NCBI RefSeq assembly: GCF_030867145.1
Contig: NC_134440.1
Location: forward strand, 8,556,001-8,620,000
Direction: 5' to 3'
Source: Opisthocomus hoazin
Taxonomy: Eukaryota > Chordata > Aves > Opisthocomiformes > Opisthocomidae
DNA length: 64,000 nt
In this document: positions 1 to 11,900 of the stretch, piece by piece
Numbering within the stretch: position 1 is the first letter of the stretch
Layout of the letters: each line of letters begins with the position of its first letter
Notes under the pieces: model-generated
Databases searched by the model: none
What the model saw: only the letters and a program-made list of their open reading frames with translations
What the model was told of the DNA's origin: nothing
Translations under genes and position numbers: made by a program

Positions 1-2261
1 GCCTCGCACGGCCGCCCGCTAATGCGACATGACTCTTCCATTAGAGACGAGATGCCGGCAAAGAGCTTTTCGGTGTAGGAATTAACTCCTTCTCCCACCC
101 CGGAGCTCCCCGACCCGGAGCGTCAGCTCCGTCTCCGTCACTCGCGTGGCCTGGGGTCTGCGGGGTGGAGGGGTTCCGCCTGTCGTCACCCCCAGCCTGG
201 TGATGGGCTCCCTGTGGGACCTGGCTAAGCCCTTGCATGTGCATCTCCCATCCTCCTGCTCTGAGGGTGCTCATCGCAGTGCTGGAAGGTGCCGGAGCGG
301 GGCTCCATGAGCCCCCCGGGTGGCAGGAGGGGCCCCAGCCCAGCCAGCCCCAGCCCCAGCTGGAGCTTCAGCCGCTTCCCTTATCGATCTCCTCCCCTGC
401 TGTTAATTAGCAGCTCCAATTTAGCCTGCTCAGAGCCACAGCTCCCTGCAAAGCGCCTGTCTCAGCTTTGGCCGTCCTCCCCGCAGGGCCCTGGGTCTGC
501 TGGCGAGAGGACGGGACCCAAATGGGGAGCCCGGGGAGCTGGGGACAGTTTGGGGTGAGCGTCTCGGCCGGGGGTTGCTCCCCGAGCGGGGGGACCGGGG
601 ACGTGGTGGGGATCCATGGTGGGGGGCTGGCACGTGGCCCTCCCAAGGGCACGAATGTCCCAGCCCAGAGGTGTCAGCATCTCACACCCGATGTGACGCT
701 GTGGTTTGGGGACGGCAGTGGTGGCTCTGCGGTGGCAGCCGGCTCTGGCAGCGGAGGAGCTGGGAGTCGGAACACAGCGCAGGATCCACCCTCCGGGACC
801 ACCCCCTGCCCCAAGGACAGAGCTGTCCCTCATGCCCCTGCTCCCCTGGAGCCGTTCAGGGGAGGTGACAGCAGTCCTCGGTCCCCTGCTCCAAGGACAG
901 GCCCCAGCGTCCTTCCAGAGAGCGGAGGCAAAGCTGATCCTGCCTGGTGCTGGCCCCTGAGGTGCTGAGCCCAGGGGGGTCACCCATGCCCGGCCTCCTC
1001 CTGCGTCCCCGTTTGCCGGAGGAAACGATGGGTGAGGGCATCCCTTGGCCACCCCTCCAGCAGAGCGCTTGGGGCTGGGCTCTGTCCCTTGGTGGGGGTC
1101 AGGATCCCACCTGTGTCCTGTTCTTCTGCCAGGAGCGGCTGCTCGGCAGCCACCACAGCCCAGCACTAAGCCTACAGCACCAGGGCCGCATCCTGCTCCC
1201 TGCCAGGCTCCAGCCAGGCGGGTTCCCCTGAGCACAGCCGCAACTGGGGCCGCCATCGGCGCTTGCCCGAAAGCCAGGAGGACGGGCTCGGCTCCTGGAG
1301 AAAGATTTGGCCCTGGGAGGCGGCCATGAGTCCCTGCAAAATGCCCGGAGGGATGGCTCATCCCCAGGGGAAAGCGGGGAAACCGAGGCACAGAGCGAGG
1401 CACGGACGTGCACAATGCCGGGCCCTACCCAGGCAGGGACGGAGGCTCTGGGGCATCTCCTGAGCCAGGTGGGTGCTTGAGCCCCATCAGGCTGCGGCGT
1501 CCCTGTCCCTGCCGTGGGACCAGGGGGCTCTGCTGCCCAGCCAGCCCCCCAGCAGCCCCCCAAAGCTGCAGGGAAGGGGCAGGGAGCTGCTCGGGGAAGG
1601 TCTCCGGCCAAGGGGGCTGCAGGAGAGGGGGCTGTGCTGGAGCAGCGTGTCCTCGCCATCACCTCCCCCTTTGCTGCCATGTCACCGGATGGCTGTGGGG
1701 TCTGGGGACCTCGTGCCCATCTGGGCTGACTCGATTCGGCTCAGGATCCTGTGTAACCCCCCCAGCTCACCGTGGGGATGCACCAACGGAGAGCTGCCCT
1801 GGATCCCAGCCACCTGTGCCACCGCGTGTCCCTGGGAGAGGGTCTTCCAGCCTGGGGAGCAGCCCTGCAATGGCCAAGGAGCACAGGATGGGGGACGGCT
1901 GCTGTCCCCATCTCTCACGGTGGCCCCAGGACAGCTCAGCCTGGGGAGGGGGGGAACTCCAGGCCACCCACATGGTGCTTTGGGTCCCGGGGTGGGGGGC
2001 ATCCGCCGAAGGCAGTTTGGGAGGTTGTGCTGGAGACCCCCAGCCCTGCACCCGGGGTCTCCCGTTCACCCCTGGGGCAGAGAGATGCCCAGAAGGACAC
2101 GTCTGCTCCTGGGGCAGGGGCTGAGACACCCCCGGGTGATTTTTGTGGCACTCTTTGGCTGCAAATCAGGGTGTCACCACCCTTTTTCCACACTGGACGG
2201 CTCAGCGTTCGCAGCAGGGTGGGGATGCGGCGGCAGCGGAGGAAACCCTCCCCGAAACCCC

Positions 2262-2350
2262 ATCACGGAGCCACCCATGAAATATTCAGGCCGTTCAGAG
2301 CGATTCCCGCCTCGTCGAAAGCGCCATGAATATTGCAGGTGAACATTAAA
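2262..2350. promoter_or_regulatory. candidate conserved non-coding element
   Basis: An AT-richer block with sharp edges in GC-rich DNA, including paired AATATT cores near 2281 and 2328. It has no coding potential. The regulatory role is inferred from composition only. Confidence 0.3.
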
Positions 2351-2869
2351 GTTTCACAGCTGCCACGCTCTGGTGAAGCCCCACGGACACTGGTCCCGCA
2401 GAAAGCCCCTCCGCCAGGACGTGTCCTGCCTTCGCTAGGCTCCAGCGACCCGTTTCCCTCTGGTTTATCCCCAAAACAGGTGGCGGTGATGAGCTGGGTC
2501 CCTGAAGCACTCCAAGAGCAAACTGACTCGGAGGTCCCCGCCGGGTCCTTGGGAAGGAGCAGCACAGCTCAAGGCAGAGCCGCAGGAGGGTGTGAGGCCC
2601 TGTGGAACCGAGGACAAGCAGACGTCGTGGCCACCCCTCCCCAAAGCTCGGCCGTGCTCCCTGCTGCCCCGATGGCAGCGCGGCCTCGCTCCTCCGCAGC
2701 CCTGAGCGACGTCTGTTCCGGGTGCGGGAAGAGGTTTGCAGCTCCCTGAGCATCTCAGAGGGTTTCATCCTCCATGTCATGAGCTTTCCAGGTCAGTCCC
2801 CACTAGAAGCGACCATTCCCTTCTCCTCCACCGGCTCTCATAACTCCGCTCTTCCCGTGTTTATATAAC

Positions 2870-3170
2870 AGCGACGTCTCCCGCGGACCGGGGAGAGAAT
2901 TGGCCGGGGAGAAATAATGAGGATAATTCAAGTCATTTGGGAAGATGAGGTTTGCGAGGTGCCCAGCGTCTTCCACCTTTTACATGTTGTCTCTAATCAT
3001 CCGCAATCTCGGATGGCCATTGATGGAGCTCGTTGCTGTGGTGACGGATGAATAGCCCTGGGATTGTACCATGCCAAAAAAGTGCCGTCCTTCCATCAAA
3101 ACAACAACAACAACAAAAATATCATTTTGTTCAGGAAATTAAGCAGTTTGCAACCAAATAGCAGTGTCTG
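2870..3170. promoter_or_regulatory. candidate conserved non-coding element
   Basis: About 300 bases of mixed, non-repetitive sequence inside GC-rich DNA, with TAAT-type cores (about 2915-2935), an ATTGAT core at 3019-3024 and TGATGG/TGACGG-like sites. A short CAA-repeat lies near 3100-3116. It has the texture of an enhancer-type conserved element. Function is inferred. Confidence 0.35.
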
Positions 3171-4599
3171 AAAGGGCTCCCGCATCCGTTCTTTCCTCCC
3201 GGCTCCGGCGGCTGCGTTGGGTTTGTCAGGAACATGCCCAGAACCCCGGAGCGTCCTTTGTGTGCGCCGGACAAGGAGAAGGTGGTAATTGCAAGGGGGT
3301 TTCTAACCCACTGAGCCTATTAAAAGGATTTTATGCCCCCCCTACACCTCTCTTCTTCCCCAGAAGTGTGTCACGCAGGCAGGGAGCGCGGGGCATAACC
3401 ACTAGGTTAATGTGTTAGCTGTGCAAGGCTGGACCAGGGCCGGGGCCGGGCGCGGGGGGAGAGGGAAGCGGCGATGGCCGGCGGCTGGGGCAGGGGCTCG
3501 GGGCTCGGGTTCTGCTCATCCCCTGGGGAAGGGGCGATGCTCAGCGGTGAGAGCCGTCACGGGGGTCCCGAGCTGCGGGAGGAGGGTGGCTGGCGGGGTG
3601 GGGGGCACAGGGCTCTCGCCGTTGTCAGCCTCTGTGGTTTTCCTTTTCGTTCCCTCCCAGGCACGTAGATGTTCTCCTTCTTCCCTCACCGCTCCGGAGG
3701 CGTCTCCTGGGGCTGCTGCTGGGGACGCTGGTCTCGAACTGTGCCTTCAGATAGCGGGTACACAGCCCTCGGGGACAAGGCTGGGACGGGGCTGATTTAG
3801 GGTCTGCTCAGCCAGGGACTGATCCTGGCTTTGGGTTTGCTGACCCTCCCGATGCTGGAAACCACACGCAAAGCCCCCGCCACACCGCAAAGCCCACGCT
3901 GCGGGGATTCTCCGTGCGTGATCCACTGCGCTGCGCCCTGGCACGTATTCTGAGCTGGGGGTCTGGTCCCTGCTGGCATCTTCGGTGCTCCCAGACGCTG
4001 CCCGCCAGCGGTGGGATGGAAATGGTGTCAATCTGAGCTGCGTGACCCCGACACTCATCCTGCCGGAGTGTAAGAACCGAAATATCTGTAGGGCAAGCGC
4101 CCAGCTGGCAGCTTGGAAGAGCCCTGGGTGCAGCAGGGTTGGACCCAGCCCCTGCATGCTGGGGCGGCAGGGGGGAGGAGGGAGAAGGAGGGATGGGCAT
4201 ATGGAGAGAAAACATTTTATGGAGGACCCTGAGGATGAGAAATGGGCAAAGCTCCCGCGGCTCCGGCTCCTCTTTGGGCGAGAGCCCCGGGCAGCGCTTT
4301 GCCAGCCGTCCTCAGAGCCCCGCACCCTCCCCGGGCTCGGCCAGAGCCAGATGGACGCACATCTTGGCTGCACAGCAAAAGGAGGCAGCGAAGCGGGCTG
4401 GGGAGATTAACTCCGCGGGGAAAACAAGCTCAGCAGACGCCGGCGAGCCGAGGACGCCTGCGCGGCTGCGCGTGTGTGCTTGCATGCACACGCGTGTGCT
4501 ACGAGCGTCCGCGGGCACGCATGGGCGGACGCTCAGCGCCTGCGTGCATACGGTCGGCCGAGCCGGTGAGCCAGCGTCTGGCCTCGGAGGGGCGAGCAG

Positions 4600-4770
4600 G
4601 GTATTGGAAATGTGTCCTCATCCTTCAATTGCGCTGCTTTGAGAACAGTGCTAATTGGCTAGAAATCAATACTGTTTTGCTCCTGTTTCTCCCAGCCTGG
4701 CCCTCCCCGCACGCCTTGCTCCCTTTAGCGGAGTGACATTTAAGTGCGCTGCCACGGTCGTTAGATAACC
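4600..4770. promoter_or_regulatory. candidate conserved non-coding element with ONECUT-like site
   Basis: An AT-richer island with a CTAATTGGCT stretch and AAATCAATA at 4663-4671, which fits the ONECUT/HNF6 consensus. GATA-like TTAGATAAC lies near 4761. It is flanked by very GC-rich sequence. Function is inferred from motif content only. Confidence 0.3.
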
Positions 4771-5401
4771 CAGGGGGAGAGCTGCTGAGGAGGGGGCCGC
4801 GGCCGGGCAGCGGGCAGAGACGGAGGCAGCTCCGCTCTCCGCTGCGGCGGCTCAAGGGCAGCTGGAGACGATGCTCCGGCAGCGCATCCCGGTGCTGTGG
4901 GTGACCGCGGCGGTTCTGGGGACGAAGGGAGAACTGAGCAGGGACGGGACAAACCAAGGCTGCGTCAGCCGGCCGGGAGCTCCCTCCGGATTTGGCTCCG
5001 AAAATCGTGCCAGAGCATCAAGGGAAAATGCGTATTTATAGCCGCGTTCCTCAGCCTGCGCTGCTCGCTGCAGCCCCCACCGCCCTCGTGCCCCCGGCGA
5101 GGTGCCCCCCACTCCCGCCGTGCTGCCCCAGCCGCGGGGGTCTCGGAGCCCGCGAGGTCACACAGCTCCCGATCTCCTGACAACCCCCCTCGCAGAGCAG
5201 CCCCTGTGCTTCACCCCCCCCCACCAGGGCTGCAAGGGGCTCTGCCCCCCGAAGAGCCGCCCTGGCCCCCCTCCTGCTGGGCTCTGTGAGGATGAAGGGC
5301 CCGGGGAGCTGGACGCAGCGCTGGAGGAGGCACGGAGAGCGTGGGGGGGCTCGGAGCACCCCAGACTGGTGTTGGTGGTCCAAAAGCCCCTGGTCTGCCT
5401 T

Positions 5402-5473
5402 AGCCAAGTGACCCTCGCTAGCTTAATGACCCTTGTTAGCCAAGTGACCCTCGTTAGCCGGGTGACCCTCGTT
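5402..5473. repeat. short 18-bp tandem repeat, four copies
   Basis: Four adjacent 18-base units built on AGCCAAGTGACCCTCGTT with a few substitutions. It lies in non-coding DNA and has no evident function. Confidence 0.85.
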
Positions 5474-6339
5474 AGCTCCAGTGCCAAAGGGACCCACTCT
5501 GGTCTGCAGGGCTGGCAGTAGGCGAGGGATGCCCGGGAGGGTGAAGGGTGCTTGGTTGGGGGGGGTCCACGGGTCCGGGGGGCTGTGTGGGTGCCCACCC
5601 TTCCGTGGGGGGCTGGTGCCACCTGGTGGCCACGGCCCGGGGTGGGGGGTCCTGCCGGTGGGAGCTCCCCAGCCCCTCCGCTGAGTTGATTTCCCACCCC
5701 GGCCAGCGCAAATAAATCAGATTTCACCCACGGGTGCCTGCGGGCAGCCAGAGCCAACGCCGAGAGCAGAGCTCGGCCTGCGCCTCGCCACAGCCCGAAG
5801 CCGAGCGGCAGCCCCGCTCCGACAGCTGCCTTCCGGCCCACGCATAGAGCTTTTCGCAGCCCCCCAGGCTGGGGAGATGGGGAGGGGGGGGAGGCACCCA
5901 AGCAGGGCTCGCTGGTGGTTTCCCGTGGGTTTTGCTCGTGGGTGTTTCTCAAGGTCCAGCGCGGGTGGGCAATGGGTGCTTTCTCCCGCAGTGATCCGAC
6001 CCGGCACCCAGCGATCGCCAGCCCCGGGCCCGGAGGCGAATCAGCCCCATGACAAGCTGGGGCACGACAGCACCCGAGCAAAGCTTTGGTTAAAAACAAA
6101 AAACCCACTGTCCAGGGCCCGGAGCAGAGCAGCAGGAACGGTTTGCAGCTGGGAAGCCCTTCCAGCCGGAGACCCCCGGAGCATCCCAGCCTCCCGTTCC
6201 ATTCGGGATGGCCAGGTTGGCCCCTGGGGTCAGCAGTGCCACCCCGGGTGTCTCGGGGCTGTGGGGCACCCGTTGGGGGGGAGGCTGGGAACGAGCCTGT
6301 GCTCGGGTCGATTCGTTCTGTGTGGCAGCAGAAACACAT

Positions 6340-6860
6340 GAGGGGCACTGCCGCCCCCCAGCTACCCCCCTACAGATGGGGGACAGCCCCCCCACAGATG
6401 GGGGGGATACATGGCCACCCCAAGAGCTGGAGGTGGGTGTTCCCGGCCCCTCTCCTATAGCTGGGGCAGGGCCAGCTGTGTCCTGGTCCCTATAGCTGGG
6501 GGGGGACGAGTGCTGTCCACCCTCTCCTCCCAGGGACGTCCCCAGTCCTCTCCCCCCCAGCCGGGGTCCAGCCGCTGTCTCAGCCCCCGCAGCTGGGGAG
6601 GACGGTCCCAGCTCCCTCCCTGTAGACAAGGAATGTCCCAGCCTGTATAGGGGGGGCTCCCAGACCCCCTCTCTGTGGTGGGGTCTGGCTGTGTCCCATC
6701 CCTTACACCCACAGGGGGGTCTCAGCCCCCCAGCTGTGGCCAGGGCACACCTATAGCCCAGAGGAAGACAAATCCCTCCCCTATAGCCAGGGCACACCTA
6801 CACCCCAGCCCCTATAGCCGGGGGGTCACAGCCCCCTCCCCTACAGCCGGGGCCCGCCTC
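6340..6860. repeat. degenerate C/G-rich minisatellite with CTATAGC cores
   Basis: A string of roughly 25-35-base diverged units carrying CCCCTATAGC(C/T)GGGG or CCCTACAGCCGGGG. At least a dozen recognisable cores lie between about 6362 and 6860. The array runs straight into the CpG island of the downstream zinc-finger gene, so it may border or belong to its promoter. Confidence 0.7.
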
Positions 6861-7370
6861 CCCCCCCATCGCCAGGCCTCCCCGGCCGCCTGCGGGCGGC
6901 GGCCCCGTCCCGTCCCCCCGTCCCGGGCCCTCCCCGGGGGAGGGCGCTCGGGGGCCGCGGTCCCGCCGGCAGCGCCCGCCATGTTTCCCGGCAGCCCGCC
7001 CTGCCCGCCGCCCGCCTGAGCCTCCCGCCGGCCGGCCCGGCCCGGCCCGGCCTGGCCCGGGGGCCGCCCGCCTCCGCCGCCGGTGAGTGGGGCCCGGCGC
7101 GGCCCAGAGGCCCGGCCCGGCCCGGCCCGCCCGCCGCCGCGCAGGCCGCAAAGCCTCGGCCTCGATTTCCACCGCGGGCGGGGAGAGGGGCGCGGGGCCC
7201 GGGCGCGGCGGGGGGGGGGGGGGGGGTGAGGCGCGGGGAGACATCGCCCCCCGGGGCGGGGCTGGGGCGGCGGGGCCGGGGGGTGCCGGGGGGGGGTCCC
7301 CGGCCTGGCCGCGCTCGGGGCGCGGGGGCAGGGCGGCGGCAGAAGGAGCGGTTCGCTTTCTCGTTTCAGC
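6860..7370 (+). promoter_or_regulatory. CpG-island promoter of the ZFAND5/6-like gene
   Basis: Very high CpG density, tandem GGCCC motifs near 7035-7055 and a CCGCCATGTT YY1-type site near 6976. The island ends at a strong donor (GTGAGT at 7083), so a first non-coding exon probably lies at about 6960-7082. A run of 17 G residues (7210-7226) follows in the presumed intron. The transcription start itself cannot be read from sequence. Confidence 0.65.
6960..7082 (+). other. probable non-coding exon 1 of the ZFAND5/6-like gene
   Basis: A CpG-rich segment ending at a consensus donor (CG|GTGAGT at 7083). The 5' boundary is approximate. Its assignment to the downstream gene rests on position and on the shared pattern of 5' UTR exons in this family. 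Confidence 0.45.
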
Positions 7371-7763
7371 GGGTTTGGCCGCGGGGCTCTGGGTCGCGAC
7401 AGGGCGGCTGGCGAAGGCCGCTGCCCAGGGAGAGCCGGGCTCGGCCGGAGTCGCAGCCGTCGTCACCTTCTCTCTCCAGGGACGCCCGGAATCAGAAGCA
7501 ACTCCTGAAAATTCGCCCCAGTGGTTACCGTCCGGCTGCCTCCGCGGGGATCCAGCCCGCCGGGCCCGGCGTGGAGCGGCTCCCTTGGCTGCTGGAGCCG
7601 AAGGAGAGGCCGGTGGGGGCCGGGAAGGACTCCTGGTCTGGTGATGGGAACGCGGGTCTGAGCTCCGCGAGGGCAGAGCGGAGATTCGTATCACCCAGCT
7701 GAGGACAAGGAGGAAGAAACCAGAGCTGATCCGCTTCCATCCCACTGGAGTGCTCCTGGGAGG
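7370..7763 (+). other. probable second 5' UTR exon of the ZFAND5/6-like gene
   Basis: Starts after a good acceptor (TTTCTCGTTTCAG at 7357-7369) and ends at a strong donor (AGG|GTAAGT at 7764). It has no convincing coding frame. It could be an alternative leader exon. RNA reads would be needed to confirm it. Confidence 0.45.
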
Positions 7764-8816
7764 GTAAGTATTTCATGTTCCCGTTGTTTTATTCCCTCGG
7801 TGGAATTTTATAGGAACGTGAAAGAACGCGGCAGAGTTAGCTGTGAGGTGGTGGGTACGCTGTGTGTCCCACAAAGGGGATCGCTGCCGGGGGCTCTGGT
7901 AGCAACGCCGCGTCTTTGGGCCTGAGCTGGAGCCACCTGCACGGCCGCGGTCCCGCGAATGTCCTCTCCGCTTGTCTTCCGTCGAAGACGGCGGCACGGT
8001 TTGGCCGTGTGAATGCTACACAGCGTGTGGCTGGAAGGGGGCAGTTCCTGGGTTTGGAGGTAACTGCGTGCAATCCAGAGAGAAATTATTAAGATTAATT
8101 TTTAAAGTAGGTTTCACTCGGTCCGCTGTTTCCCCTGAGAAGGTGTTCCAGAATTACATCCTACTGCTGGAAAGAAAGGTGATTCTCATTTCCAGCCTAA
8201 CTATGCTAATGTTCCCCTTATCCACCAGCAGGTCGGGAAATGCATGACTGTCAGAACTGAGAGTCAGCGGGTTCTTTTTGCATCCTTTACATCATCTTCC
8301 TAAGAACTAAAAAAGTAAAACCGGCTTGAAATGAAAACAAACGCGGCTGAGCGCGAAATGTGGCTGATGGGGCTGGCCGCTGGAGTGGCGTTCTTTGTTT
8401 CGGTGGCTGCAGGAGTCATCAGTCACGCTGCGATGGCACGTCCTGTTACCGTTGGAGAGCGTTCAGGTCTTGCGTGCGTGTCTGTCACCGGGAGTTCAGG
8501 GTCCCTCGTGGTGCCAGGCGTGCCGGGAGCCGGCTCCTGTCGGCGTTCCAGCCTGGCTCTGGGCAGCCTCCTGGCAGCGGAGCTCCGGGTGGCTCAAGGC
8601 CCCGGCGCCTGGATCCTGTGGCTGTTTACGAGCCCTGGGTGTCCCTTGCTCAGGGTGCTCGGCTCGCGTTGTTGTGCACGTGCAGGAACCGGACTCTCTC
8701 GGGATCCTTTGTGCTCCTTCCTGATCAGCTGCGGCGTGCAGTGAACGAGCGCTCCGGCCCTAACAGCTGTCTCGTTTTTATTCCTGTTCGTAGCCTAGGG
8801 CCTCGGAGGAGAGAGG

Positions 8817-8967
8817 ATGGCTCAGGAGACAAACCAAACCCAGGTGCCCCTGTTGTGTACCACAGGCTGTGGATTTTACGGCAGCCCCCGGACCAACGGG
8901 ATGTGCTCCGTTTGCTATAAGGAGTTTCTACAGAGACAGCAGAGCAGTGACCGGATAAGTCCCCCAG
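8817..8967 (+). CDS. ZFAND5/6-like coding exon 1 (A20 finger)
   Basis: Encodes residues 1-50 and the whole A20 finger. The exon starts at 8794 after TTCGTAG and ends at CCCAG|GTAGAG, phase 1. Reading on into the intron gives nine more codons, then a stop, with AATAAA at 8988-8993. Confidence 0.93.
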
Positions 8968-11900
8968 GTAGAGGATTTTGTCTGAGAAATAAATTTTAAA
9001 TGCAAATTGTGTTTAAGCAGCCAGGACAGAGAATGGTGCTGGTACTGGCCGCCAGCAGATTTACTCCCTCCTGGGAAACTCGTGTCTTTCCCTTTTCGTG
9101 TAGACTCGAGCCTCTAACTCAAAGACCCGAGCCTTTGAGCGCTGCTGTTCCCTGCAGGGGGGTCAGTTGGCTCCTTCCCAGTCCCAGCTGTTGGTGAAGC
9201 CCCATCCCAGTCAGCACCTTCCAGTAAACTGTAAAACTTCACTTGCGCTGACAGTGGCCCGAATTTCCAGCTGTTACCTGCTCCCTGAGTTACGTGCTGA
9301 CTGCTGGGAACCACGACCGATCCCTCAAGTGGAATTTAATTTGGAAACAATTTGGCTTTTTAGGTTTGCATAATTTTCTCCTCCTCACAGGGCTGACAAC
9401 CAAAAGCAATGCAATGAAAGGTTTGTTTCTTGCAGCTGAACAGAGCTGACATGCCACCGAGCTGGGAGGCAGTCAGGGGCACAGAAGGGGTGCTCGTTCC
9501 ATCCTTAGCAGGATTTTCTTTTGCTGGGAGTTTGTACAGATGCTGCACTGTACTTTGCAATACCGGTGAGAAACGCCTTCTGGAGATCTTTCACAGTTTT
9601 GTTCCCGAGTGTAAAAGTGGCTTTCCTTGAATTACCCACCCAAAATATATATTGGGAGCACAGCTCTTCCTGACAAAGGGTTTTTCTAAAGACCCTGGCT
9701 TAGATCCTTGGCTGACACAAACCCACATGTTTCTACCGAAGCCAGTTCCTTGCAGCAGATGAGGAGCTGGTTCTTACGCTTTGGAGAAGTTGCAGAGTAA
9801 CGTTGAGTTCAAGGTATGTTGGTAACTGCAGCACTGTCGTTTATCCTGGTGGGAGAATGTTTATGTTGATGCGGAGTTTGCTTTGCAATGTTGACGAAAA
9901 GAAGGGGAATCAAAGAATGATGGGTGACTGAAGTCAGATTTTACCAGATGTTAAAAAACCACACGGTAATGGAAGGCATTTGGCACGTAACTCCTGTGAA
10001 GAAACCCTTGTCCCTCAAAAGGGAGCTTGCAGATCACGAGGAGCTGAGCAGATCTCTGTGAAGGAGCCTGCAGTCCACAGGAAGATGAGCAGCTAATTTC
10101 AGAGAGGTGTTATAATCCTGATGCAAGGAGTCATCCCTGATGACATAGCTGCACTGGTCCTGGTGCAGTCCAGCCAGCCCTGAGGTGTGGTCCTCGCAGA
10201 GACCTATGCACAGATTTATGTTCCTGCTCATGGCAGGGGGGTTGGAACCAGGTGATCTTTAAGGTCCCTTCCAACCCAAACCATTCTATGGTTCCATGAT
10301 TTGGAGGGGAGAGTGCAAGAACAGGGGATGTGGGAGTGATCCCAACCGCCCTCCCAGCTCCTGCTAGGGAGCAGGAGGTTAAAGCCTGCTGAAAGCGCTC
10401 ATCCCGCTTTCTCCTTTCTGTCAAGCACCCAAGGTACCTGCTGACATTTTTAAGAGTTTACCAAGACTGTGATCTTGTCTCGTAGCGCCCAGTGGTCCCA
10501 ACAGCAGCCCCATGGCTTCGGATTCGATTGCAGGGCAGCATGCGGAGGGAGACTCCACGCCTGAGGATGTGAAAGCCAGGTAGGGGCATGGAGGGAGATC
10601 TACAGCCATGTGAAAAACCAGCCCTGGGACACAAGGGAGAGGCTCTTGTCCTGCGTATGTTTGTTGTGACCCTGGTTTGTCTGGAACTTTGAGATGTCCC
10701 TGATGATAGCTGATGTGTGGAGTCAGGTATCAGAGGGTCAGCAGTAAATTAAAACCTGTAGTAAACTAAGTGGCATCTTGGTTCTCTCAGAGCCAGCACA
10801 GCTTGTCTGTCACCAGCTCCGTTAGACTGTTGGCTTTCAACTCGGTGAAAACACCTGGTGATGATCCAGTCTAGAAGCTGTGAAAACAGGACTGGGACCT
10901 CGGTCACGTTTGAAAGGAAGGGAGATACTGCTGCATTGAGCTCTACCATTGCGTTGCAGTCCTGACTCATAGCTCTGTTTCCCTGTCCCTGGGCTGGTTT
11001 GGATGGGCTGTTGCCTTGGCTTTGTGATATAATTGAGTGGAAAAGGAAATTGAGATCATCACAGATTCATTCCATTTGTGTCTGTAAAGAACTCTGATCC
11101 CAAATCTCAAGGGGAGTTGGCCTGCTGTACTCCTGAGCTACCTCCGAGTATAATGAAATTAACTTCATGGGCTGAAGATCTCTCCCACATAACTGTTCAT
11201 CAAAAGGAAATACTTGTGTTTTCTCCATGGTTGGTTTGTTTGTTTGTTTGTTGCAAATGCTCCCAGTGCTCAGACTCCCGTGACCCATCAGATGACGGCC
11301 ATGAGCATATCCAGAGAAGAAAACAGCGGTGAGACAGAAGAACTCATCAAGACAGAAGAAGCCTCATCAGCATCTTCCTCATCAGGTAGATGGTTTGGCC
11401 TTTGCACGAGTCTGAATGACGCTGATCTCGCAAGTCGGTGTGAGCAGCAAGTACAATACTGGCCAGTAACTCCAGGGGACGGTTGTTACCTCCCGGCAGG
11501 AAAGGTACACCTAGCAAGAGAGCTAAGGAGAAAACAGTTTGTTTCTGAAACAGGGAGGAGAGAGAATGCTGTGCCTCAGGGCAGGCCGACAGAGATTGTT
11601 CTGTGGGCTGAGGGCTGAGTAGCTGCCAGCCCTCGACTCGCTGGCAGGAGGATAATCTTCCATGACGCCTATCCTAGTGAATGGCAGAAAGCCCGGAGCG
11701 TCCCACAGCCTGCTGCACGGCTGTTGTTGGCGGCAGTTCCCTGCCGTCTCTCGAGGGGGGAGAGGAGACGGATCCAGTGTAGTCTTGGGAGAGAGGAGCA
11801 GTGTTTGTGGCCGTGCCCAGGGGCAGCTGCTGGCCTGGCTGGTGTCATCCCGTGATGGGAGGCATACCCGCCCCTCGGAGGGGAGCGTGAACGCTGTCGC

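Larger units (their letters stand above)
1..6340. other. GC-rich intergenic region, no gene recognised
   Basis: No open frame here resembles a known protein, and the long frames overlap on both strands, as expected in GC-rich DNA with few stop codons. Short AT-richer islands stand out at about 1-90, 380-440, 2262-2350, 2870-3170 and 4600-4770. They contain homeodomain-like and ATTGAT/ATCGAT-type cores and look like conserved non-coding elements, though conservation cannot be tested from one sequence. No tRNA or other RNA gene was seen. Confidence 0.6.

Noticed and set aside
462-1415. 317-codon minus frame and other long frames in 1-6.9 kb
   Set aside because: GC-rich DNA with rare stops. Frames overlap on both strands, and composition follows GC bias with no recognised domain.
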